In this document: positions 15,155-24,160 of the stretch, piece after piece
How the letters are laid out: each line of letters opens with the position of its first letter
Position numbering within the stretch: the stretch's first letter is position 1
NCBI GenBank assembly: GCA_000310025.1
Contig: FN648757.1
Span: 4,308-42,492 of the forward strand
Origin: Ectocarpus siliculosus
Taxonomy: Eukaryota > Sar > Phaeophyceae > Ectocarpales > Ectocarpaceae
Direction: 5' to 3'
DNA length: 38,185 nucleotides
Program-made: the position numbers and the translations under genes
The notes under the pieces: model-generated
The model's database searches: none
Seen by the model: only the letters and a program-made list of their open reading frames with translations
Told to the model about the DNA's origin: nothing

Positions 15155-16122
15155 ATCTCCACCAAAAGAGATGGGATCTTCTAGGACTACCATCGTCATG
15201 TATTCAACTAAACGTCCAACCACTGAGAAATGTTACACATCTTCTCCTACAACGGCAGAAGTGTTACCCTCACCGTGGAACATTACTCAAGCATCCAGAG
15301 TTTTCTTTGCGCTCAGACTTTGTTGGGATCGTGATCATGCACGCAGTTTGCCGGCTGCACTTGTTCTGTTTTGTTCGGTTCTTTGTTCTGTTCCGCGGGT
15401 TCTGTTTGTTCCGTCACCCTTCGTCATGTCACGGTGTTCGGCAAAACGTTCATGGCAGCACGGCGGTTTTCTCTCTCTCTACACACACTTACGCTTTGAG
15501 CCCTTCTCTCTACTCACACCAAGCAAGCTCCACTCGGAGTGAACACAGGCGAGTTTGGCGGATATCTGTGTGAGTCAGGGAATCGAAGTTTGCACCATCC
15601 TCCTCTCGTTGTTTTATGTAGCTTTTGCATGTACGAACGAACGTAGTCTATGCATAGATTCAAGGTTCTTCATTTTCCTTGAACTTGAGAAGCCTGTCGA
15701 TGAACTCATCACGTTCTCCGTCCTAACCTTAAAGGATGGTCTTTTTCTTGATGTTTGCAAAGACGTTTAAAAATCAAGACTTTTTCAAGAGTTTGATCGC
15801 CCGGGGACCACGTCCTCGACGGTTGTCAAATTTCTTTGAGGAAAGATTACATAGACTACATGTGTCTACAGCCCGTCTGTCCCTCCGTCCCTCTCCGCTA
15901 CTCGTTTGCGCGTGATCCAGCAAGCAGGGATATCGCAAGTGCACCTAATACCGGCCTCGCCCAAAGGTTAAGCTTGTAGGAGGTGAGCAATATTCGGGCC
16001 GACGTTGTACATCTGCTCCGTAAGTTTTCGAGAGTGTGTGAAGACAATAACGATTGATTTTTGTAGCACGTGGGATCGGCGCGGTCGAGATGGGCTGAGC
16101 ACCCAAACAACATATTCGTGAA
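15155..16122. other. Spacer between inverted LTR copies, no gene recognised
   Basis: About 970 bases without a recognised gene. A TTCTGTT/GTTCTGTTC-rich patch lies around 15360-15410 and CTCTCTCTACACACAC around 15470-15490. Open frames are short and show no family resemblance. Confidence 0.5.
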
Positions 16123-16428
16123 ATTGTGTAATGGAGCAACTAGTGTATTTGCATTGTACGAGTGTTTCATGAACGTTGTATGAGCGCTTATTGGATATTT
16201 TGAATTTTCTTTGGATATGGATATTTGGCGACGTTGAGGGGTATTGACGTAAATTGAAGGAAGATCGAATTCCCAGCCCCGCTCCCTCACTCTCCGAGTG
16301 GGCGCTGAGCGGACCTGGTCTAAGAAGGCTAAAACTAGAGATCAAACAACAACTGTGAGTACCCGAAGCCAGGAGCAACGAGCTTGCTCCCTTCCCTCTT
16401 TTATTTCTCTGTTCCTCCATAACAATTG
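16123..16428 (+). mobile_element. Solo LTR of the gypsy family with 4-bp target duplication
   Basis: The LTR copy (16127-16424, TGTAATGGAG...CTCCATAACA) is flanked on both sides by ATTG (16123-16126 and 16425-16428). It is oriented opposite to the gypsy element at 3187-15154. This fits an independent insertion followed by LTR-LTR recombination. Confidence 0.75.
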
Positions 16429-16744
16429 AGAGCGAAGCATGAAATTGAGAGTGAGATTATTTATTGGAAGATAGAATAGAACAGGCGCACGATTCCTGGA
16501 GAGCCAAATGTCTACTGCCTCTGGACCAGCCTCCCGCATGTAGTAACCCGCAGTTGAGCTATGTCATGGCGGTGTCAGAAGTGGGCAGAGTGATCAAGAA
16601 CTTTGGTGGCGTCAGGAGAGAGGGTGCAGAGCAACGGGAAGTGAAGCTACATGGTTCGGACGTATTTGTGTCGCACGAGTGTGCATGTGTGTGCATGATG
16701 TGAGCATGGTTGTGAGCTGCATGCGGTCCGCCAGCCATCAAACG

Positions 16745-16932
16745 CCAGAAAAAAAGCCAACGGCGGTGTGGGACGAATACACAGCAGCAGTAGGCATGGA
16801 CATGTGACAGCACCAATCAGTATGACACACTGGCTGCACCATGTTATCCCAGATCACCAGGACACTGGTGTGATAAGGATCTCTCTGAGCGTGCCGAGTC
16901 TCGGGTGTAGATGCGAAGAGATGCCTGAGCTC
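16745..16932 (+). repeat. Dispersed repeat, inverted copy of 21418-21596
   Basis: Includes ACTGGTGTGATAAGGATC and GAGCGTGCCGAGTCTCGGG, whose reverse complements occur at 21418-21596. Similarity extends over about 180 bases with scattered differences and small indels. It is a fragment of an unidentified repeat family. Similarity fades on both sides, so these are not obviously the ends of a single element. Confidence 0.65.
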
Positions 16933-17066
16933 CAGGTGCGACAGTGCTGTGAAGAATGTAGCAAGAGCAAACAATTGCCGACGGACATACTCCACTGTCC
17001 ACGTTTTTCAAAGGAATGTTGCGAAGGGTTGAACCGTGCTTCCGAAAAAAAATAATCAATATAGGG

Positions 17067-18480
17067 CAGTGTTGGATATTGGTCGGGCAGAAGGGTTCGA
17101 TACAATACGCCAATCGTATCGAGAAAAAAACACAAATACCGATATTTTGTTCGATATCCCGAAAATGGCTCGATACGTATCGAGTATCGATACTCGATAT
17201 CGATACGGCTGTTTTGAAGGCCTCAGGTTACAAGAAGAGCGAGCGTTACGCAACTACACGTACCCTGGCACACCCGAACCCTTATCTGAAGTATACAGCA
17301 GTGCACAAGACGTGCGCGCATGGTCCGGCGGCATGCAAGTAGTGGTGTTTGCCAGGTGCCAGGTGTGTGCAGTTAGTTAGTTGAACATCACGGGCACAAC
17401 AACAGCGGGCACACGTTGTGACGTGATGTTGCGCATACAAAAAACAAACAAACTGCATCGTGCAAGAGGCAGGAGTTGGTTGTGTAGCTATGTCCACCAG
17501 ATATATTTTACATTTTACAGTCAGTGTGCATGTGTGCATACACGTACACACTACAACACCGCCGTACGGTTGCGATCGAATCAGTGCAAGCTCGGCTGCG
17601 AGCAGGATTTCATGACAAAAAAACGCGAAAAAAAACCGAACACTAACTACTTGGTTTTATATTATCTTACTACCTTCAAAGTTATGCATGCAAAATTCCA
17701 CCCACCAGTTGTGGGTGCCCAACAATCAGCAATGCACCTCGAGCGAGTATCAACTCTAGAAAAACCAACAGCCAAAAGGAAACAAAAGAAAAAACATGGC
17801 GAAAACATTATGTGCGAAAATCAAACGCTTGCCAAACTTGAACCCGACGACATCATCACCTACCTCACTCTATTCATCACACGCCCAAGTGGTCGGACAT
17901 GAAATCAAGCACACCTTGCCATTACGTATTACAAGTCCCAAAATTGTCCGCAGGAGGTACGGCCTCTGTTCGCACTAATGTAGCAGTTCTACTGCTGAAA
18001 CTGCGGGAAATGCCAAATCTACGTAAGGAGGCAAGCTGACTCTAAAATTAACGGGGATGACTGCTACTACTACTCATTCGGCAGAGGCAGCGCTATCGCC
18101 GGCCACAAAGCCGAATTCTTGAAGGCTCATGTTGCACACCGATGTGGTTCTCAGGAGCTGAGACACAGGCGCTGTTGGTGTGGTGTGTGGCTGGCAGGGG
18201 CTGGTGTGTGTGTGGTGTGTGGTTGTGATGGCAGTGGGGGCGACAGGAGTGGGCGCGTAGCAGGCGCGTTCGGGGAGCGAAAAAAGGGGGTAGACAGCTG
18301 GGAAACTGACCCCCCCCCAGGTAAAAAGGGGGCCAAAATATCGAGTATCGAATACCGATATAAATACCTATACCGATTCGTATCGACAAATATCGGCGTG
18401 GAAACCGGCAATACCGATACTGCGTATCGGCGATATATATCAGTTTTGTATCGATATTCGATACCCAATATCCAACACTG
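17067..18480. mobile_element. Non-autonomous hAT-type DNA transposon (1414 bp)
   Basis: The ends are perfect 16-bp inverted repeats, CAGTGTTGGATATTGG at 17067 and its complement ending at 18480. The element is flanked by identical 8-bp ATATAGGG (17059-17066 and 18481-18488). An 8-bp duplication and CAGTG-type ends are the hallmark of hAT elements. Subterminal regions (about 17090-17210 and 18340-18465) are dense in CGATA/TATCG motifs in both orientations, like the subterminal transposase-binding repeats of hAT elements. No transposase ORF is present; the interior has only short open frames. Confidence 0.85.
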
Positions 18481-18488
18481 ATATAGGG

Positions 18489-19249
18489 TATCCACTATGG
18501 ATTGACGCCGAATTTTGACCTTTGAGGATTGACGCAACATAAAGTAACGGTTGAGGGTTTTGACGGCAAAAAAATTCGCACCGCGTGTGCCCGTTGGCAC
18601 GTGGGAGGGGAAAAAAAAATGGTGATGTAGAGTTGACGCGTTAAACGCCGGTCATGTATTCACGACCCCGGGTTGGTTCGGGATGCCACCCAGGGACGGC
18701 ATACTGAAGCGAAGACTCACACTCCCAGGCTCCCAGGAGACTAGGTATACCCCTCCGCCTCATCCCGCCGACCTTCCCTCTTTTGCCGCGGCGACTTCCC
18801 AGGCGTCAAACTGCCGTTGCTGAGTGAGGCAGCCAGCTGCTCGCTGTACTGCTGTGTACCGATATGTCACTGCGGCAGCAGAGCACCGAACCCCGTGAGG
18901 GGGCGGGCGAAATGCACCTACTGACTGGCCAAGTCCGTGTACCCTCCCTTAATCCTCTATATGTGCTCCCTTCGAGGGCGGGACTCCCCCGATTACTGCC
19001 TATGCCCCTTTTTGCTGCTGAAAGCCCGTGCGCAATCGCGATGGCTCATCTACCGAACGCGCGCGCCGAACACGCGAGTCCGGCCACTGGGCCGCCGTGA
19101 GAACTGCCGAGACGTGTGTGTGCAGGACCGCTAGGAGCAATCAGTAGGCATGGCCAATGTGTTCGCTGCTGACCGCGCTCCTTTCGTGATTTGGTGATGG
19201 TAACAGAGCACAGAGCAAGCGTGTGTGAGCCACAGTCTGGCGACATTTG
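18489..19249. other. No gene recognised
   Basis: About 760 bases between the hAT-type element and the foldback structure. Only short, unconvincing open frames, no clear repeat. Confidence 0.5.
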
Positions 19250-20640
19250 AAGTGTCAATCTTTTCGCGTCGGTTTAAGTTTTGACGCTTTTTCACAAAAA
19301 TTTCGCCGTCAGACCCATGTTTATGGTCGCCAAATCTTTGAAAAAAATCTTCAAATGTTGTCAAACATTTGCGCGCGAATATGTGCCAGAGGAACATTTG
19401 AGTACCGTTTTTATGGGCAAAAAAATCTTTATCGTGTGGTTTTCTCGAAATAAATGCATCGCACGTGCGGCGGGAATCGTGGTCTACCGCTACCAAACGA
19501 TTTGGGACAGACAAACCACAAATGCGTCATGGAAACTGAATGTAACGAGCTCGCAAAGGGCTCCCCACAACCCTTGATGCACTGAGCTGATGCTGTGCCC
19601 GCCAAAATGTGGCGATAGCGCTCCGGGCGTGCGAGAAAAAATGTTCTCGGTGTCAAAAAGAGACCAAAACGTGTGTCAGCGCTTCCCAACGGCAAAAAGT
19701 CGGCCGCTTGAGAGGACACGTGAGTACAAAACTATCCAGCTCTCGTCCTCTATACAATCGATTCATGTTTTGTCTTCTTGGGTGTCTTCTCCGTCAACGA
19801 CTCTCATCCGATTGTGCGTGGGTTGGCAGTGGCCGCGGTCAGCCGGCAGGGAGGCACATCGTTGTGCGGGCAAAGTTGTGGACACAACGTTTTTTTCGGT
19901 CTATTTATTCACTTGAATTTAGAGCGCTTGTTCCTCCGTCCCAATAAAGACTTTTTCAACACATCGAGTTCACAGCGACGCGCCTCCCTGCCTGTTGAGT
20001 AAGTCCACTGCTGAACCACGCACCCCCGGACGAGAGCCGTTGATGGAGAAGACACCCAAGAAAACAAAACATGAATCGATGGTCTAGAGGACGAGAGCTG
20101 GATAGTTTTGTACTCACCTCTCCTCTCAAGCAGCCGACTTTTTGCCGTTCGGAGACACAAACCACGCTTTCTCCGTGCCCTCCAAACCACCCCTGTCTGT
20201 TTGTTTTTTTGTGTACGCTTGACGAGCTTCCGCCATGTATCAGCCGGCAAAACATTGACACGGTGACTCTAGGGTTATCCGGATCCCTCTATGAGCTTGC
20301 TACGTTGAGTGTGCGCTGCGCAGTGGTTGGTGTTTAGGACGGAAGGGGCGGTCGTCTACTAATCCCGCCGCTCTTGGGAAACATTTTCGCAACCTGCCCC
20401 ATTTCAAAATGTTTGAGAATATTTTGTCAAACGAGCGACTTTTGCCCCATTTCAAAATGTTTGAGAATATTTTGGCGAAGATTTTCTCCCATAAACAGTG
20501 AAACAAAATCTTTGTCTGCAAATGTTTGAAAATATAACCATTTTGGCAAAGATTTGGCGACCATAAACATGGGTCTCAGAGTTTGCCTCCAAAAACGCGG
20601 CGTAACCTCGTCACGTCAAAACTTCCTGAAATGTCAATCT
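19250..20640. mobile_element. Foldback-like element with long inverted arms
   Basis: Inner arms 19688-19866 and 19971-20149 (179 bases each, about 85 percent alike by eye) are separated by 104 bases. Farther out, a 29-base stretch at 19311-19339 matches the complement of 20548-20576 without a mismatch. The two pairs share nearly the same centre (about 19920-19944), so they belong to one palindromic structure with arms of about 650 bases. Copies of TCAAAATGTTTGAGAATATTTTG occur twice in the right arm (20403 and 20451). Exact ends and a target duplication were not found. Confidence 0.65.
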
Positions 20641-21417
20641 TTCACGTCATTTCAACAACAAGTGGATTCCCTCTAATATCTGGCGGATAATGCTTCTGAG
20701 CATATTTGGTGATTTGAAAGGTGGTGTCAGCAAGGGTGTCGAAATGTGTTGAATTTTAAACTCAGCAAACGTTTTCATTGGCTTGCCTTTTCTGCTTGCA
20801 TTCAACCGTAGACTCTTTGCACACCAGTGAATGTTGTTTGCGTGTTTAAATTGTTCATCCACCGAGACACTCTTTCCAAATAGCCACAGCAACGGTTTCC
20901 TATCTGTATTGGCAAGAAGGACGAGCCCCTCTTTCCAAATATGGCGCTACAAAGGGGTCATTTGGAAATATCGATACAATGACCGAATGACCGACAGACT
21001 ATGCATACATAATCATAGGGTCGAGATATTGTCACACACATCAACCGGATGTATAAACACGCAAGACGGCAGAGAGAGTTAGTTGTGTTCCCGTGCAACA
21101 TCGACTCGAAGCAAGTGGAAGCAAGCAAGATGATCTTCAAAACATTCACAACGAACGCATAATGCATCAACCTCTGGTAAATATGTAGGCAGTGTATCTT
21201 CTCCTGCACGTATGTTGATATCAGCGCCGGCCACACACGCGACCATCATCATGCGACACTACCCTGCCAAAAGACAACTCTTGGTGTACGTACTGACTGC
21301 ACACAACAACAGCAGTTTTTCTTTTTTCGTTGTTCAAACAGCTGATGATGATGTGCACAACGAAATCAGCGGGAAAACATTTTGTCGGTTTGGTTCCGGT
21401 GCGTGCTCTATACATAG
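20641..21417. other. No gene recognised
   Basis: About 780 bases with short open frames only. CTCTTTCCAAATA occurs at about 20871 and again at about 20930, with an inverted TTTGGAAATA at about 20963. Nothing further could be assigned. Confidence 0.45.
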
Positions 21418-21596
21418 ATGGAGATCAGGCATCTCTTCGCCTCTACACCCGAGACTCGGCACGCTCAGAGAGATCCTTATCACACCAGTGTCCTGATGAT
21501 ATCAGATGAAATGGTTCGGCCTTTGTGTCATACCGGTCCTGTCACATCCATGCCTGTGTATTTGTCTCGCACGGCCGTTGCTTTTTTTCTTCAGTC
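21418..21596 (-). repeat. Dispersed repeat, inverted copy of 16745-16932
   Basis: See 16745-16932. The two copies point towards each other across 4.5 kb that includes the hAT-type and foldback elements. Confidence 0.65.
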
Positions 21597-21749
21597 TTGC
21601 TTTGTCAGCTGGAGACCTGCATAATGCGTGTGTGTGTGTGATGTGTTATGTGTAGAAATGTGTAGTGTCGAGGTGCCCTGTACCCAAGGGTCGTGTCTGC
21701 AGGCGGTTAAGCCTATGTGCAGTTCCAGACAGTAGTCTGTGTGATGTGC

Positions 21750-21800
21750 AGACCGAAGTCTGTGTAGACCGAAGTCTGTTGAGACAGTGACCGAAGTCGA
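21750..21800. repeat. Short repeats of GACCGAAGTC
   Basis: GACCGAAGTCTGT occurs twice in tandem and GACCGAAGTC a third time within 50 bases, next to AGTAGTCTGTGTGATG. Too short to assign. Confidence 0.5.
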
Positions 21801-21869
21801 TGTTGATTCTAGATGCCGCTTTTTGGACTTATACTTTCTTTCTTCTTCAGCGTACTTGCAGAGGTGAGA

Positions 21870-22120
21870 TGTTGAGGGATAGTTGGGGAGTGAACCCGGT
21901 GGGGCTCGCAACACCTCGTGATCTCGCTACAATTACAATCCTCTACTCAACCATCAATTCATTCGTGAGTTCCTCGCTAGAACTCGTCATAGTCTACATG
22001 TTACGTTTTCCCAAACGTCACATATCACACCGCATGTACGTATCATTGCATACAGCAATCATACAGCTGCATCTATTCTACTGAACACATCCTACAGCAG
22101 TAATGCGCTGTATTTCAACA
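21870..22120 (-). repeat. Probable 3' LTR of the copia element (251 bp)
   Basis: On the minus strand it starts TGTTGAAATACAG at 22120, immediately after a purine-rich CATGGGGGCG (polypurine tract, 22130-22121), and ends CCCTCAACA at 21870. The TGTTGA/TCAACA ends are inverted. No second copy is visible to confirm the edges. Confidence 0.6.
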
Positions 22121-22173
22121 CGCCCCCATGATGGGTGCAATGTTACGTGCACTTCAACAACCCCAGTGTTGTT

Positions 22174-22727
22174 NNNNNNNNNNNNNNNNNNNNNNNNNNN
22201 NNNNNNNNNNNNNNNNNNNNNNNNNNNNNNNNNNNNNNNNNNNNNNNNNNNNNNNNNNNNNNNNNNNNNNNNNNNNNNNNNNNNNNNNNNNNNNNNNNNN
22301 NNNNNNNNNNNNNNNNNNNNNNNNNNNNNNNNNNNNNNNNNNNNNNNNNNNNNNNNNNNNNNNNNNNNNNNNNNNNNNNNNNNNNNNNNNNNNNNNNNNN
22401 NNNNNNNNNNNNNNNNNNNNNNNNNNNNNNNNNNNNNNNNNNNNNNNNNNNNNNNNNNNNNNNNNNNNNNNNNNNNNNNNNNNNNNNNNNNNNNNNNNNN
22501 NNNNNNNNNNNNNNNNNNNNNNNNNNNNNNNNNNNNNNNNNNNNNNNNNNNNNNNNNNNNNNNNNNNNNNNNNNNNNNNNNNNNNNNNNNNNNNNNNNNN
22601 NNNNNNNNNNNNNNNNNNNNNNNNNNNNNNNNNNNNNNNNNNNNNNNNNNNNNNNNNNNNNNNNNNNNNNNNNNNNNNNNNNNNNNNNNNNNNNNNNNNN
22701 NNNNNNNNNNNNNNNNNNNNNNNNNNN
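22174..22727. other. Assembly gap (554 N)
   Basis: A run of N interrupts the element between the end of RNase H and the 3' untranslated region. Open frames crossing it are artefacts. Confidence 0.98.
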
Positions 22728-24160
22728 GATCCTCCATGTTCTTGAACCAATGTCCGCAGTTTGACGAATTGGACACGTTCCAGATGCTTGGTCAATATGT
22801 CCGCAAGCTGCTCCTCACTCCTCACGAACTTTAGCACAATATTTCCCTGGTTGACGTTTTGGCGAAGTAGCCAGTAGCTCGTGCTGATGAACTTGCTGCG
22901 GCCTCGAAACATGGAGTTTCCTGCTGTGCTCAGCGCTCCCGTTGAATCCGAATGAAGCGGGATGTTGCCGCATGGAAATCCAAGTTCCGATAGTACACCT
23001 TGCAGATAAATTGCTTCCCTCGCTGCTGTAGCTATCGCGATGATCTCGGCATGTACACTTGATTGTGCTATTTGCTTCTGCAGAGTTGATGCTGCACTGA
23101 TGACGCCTCCCGCCAGTATGAAGATATATCCAGTAGAAGAACGCTTCTGAAGTCGCTCGCCCGATCCAGCGAAGTTCGCGTCACAGTAGCACTTCAGGTT
23201 CCATTTCCCTCTCCTGAACTTTAGTGGCATATCCGGGAATCCTCGAAGGTATCGCAGCACTCTCTTTGCTCCGACCATATGTTGATTGGTAGGCTTGTTT
23301 ATTCCTCTGCACAGGATCATGACGGCATATCCAATCTCCCATCTCGTCGTGTTAGTCAAGAAGAGGAGACTTCCGACTATTCCTTGGTAGAGTTTCTTGT
23401 CCTCGTCACTTAAATATATAGCATTCTCCGGCTCTTGTTCAATTTCACGCCCGCATCCTGGAGTCGCCGCTGATTGGCAGTCCTTCATTTGATACTTGTC
23501 CAGTATGTTCATCACATATTTGCGTTGGCTCACTGCAATGTCTCCGTCGCTCTGAGAATTCTCCATGCCTAGTAGTAGTTCCGCTGGTCCTCCGTCCGTC
23601 ATCTTGAATTTGTCCGATAGTTGTTTCTTCAAATCTTGAACCACGCTCGGTGTCTTTCCAGCTAGTGTGCAGTCGTCCACGTACACACATAGTATCGCGT
23701 ATGTCGGTCCAGCACCGTACATGTATACGCACGGGTCGCTCAGTAGAGCAGTAAACCCGATGTCTTTTATCCCTTTGGCAAATGCGTTGCCGAAGTTCCG
23801 AGGGCTCTGCTTCAATCCGTATAAGCTTTTCTTGAGCTTCATCACTAGCGGTAGTCCCGTCACTTCATCCATTATTTCGTATCCTTTAGCTTGACGAACA
23901 TACACTTCTTCCACTTTGCTCTGAAGAAATGCAGTCACCACGTCCATCGTTTCCACAACGTATCCTCTTTCCGCTGCAATTGCCATTAAGACCAGCTGTG
24001 AGCTAAATCTACTCACAGGTGCGTAGGTTTCTCCACAGTCGATTCCATGCCGTTGTCCCCAGCCTTGGACGATAAGTCTTGCCTTTATAACTCCGGTTGC
24101 TTTCATCTTGTATAACCATCTCGATCCAATGGGTTTAGCTCCAGGAGGTAGACTCTGAAT
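22728..24160 (-). CDS. pol: Copia reverse transcriptase and RNase H, C-terminus in gap
   Basis: Last enzymes of the copia polyprotein. Counting from 24106, the RT has the copia signatures CGETYAPVSRFSS, Asp55 in ETMDVVTAFLQ, LKKSLYGLKQSPRNF and YVDD at 142-145. RNase H follows with Asp308 (CYCDANFAGSGE), Glu353 (SSVHAEIIAIATAAREAIYL) and Asp386 (LHSDSTGAL). The characteristic end DILTKHLERVQFVKLR is present just before the gap, so only a few residues and the stop are missing. Coding sense enters this frame near 24160 (PPGAKPIGSRWLYKMK), one base off from the upstream integrase frame. All catalytic residues are intact. Confidence 0.93.

Noticed and set aside
14856-16424. A single transposon with 300-bp terminal inverted repeats
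   Set aside because: The arms have TG...CA LTR ends, one has its own ATTG duplication, and the other abuts the gypsy leader, so LTR copies in opposite orientation fit better.
17040-18490. hAT transposase gene inside the 1.4-kb element
   Set aside because: Interior open frames are under about 175 codons and show no transposase or dimerisation motif.
22078-22834. Long open frames crossing 22174-22727
   Set aside because: They exist only because the N run contains no stops.
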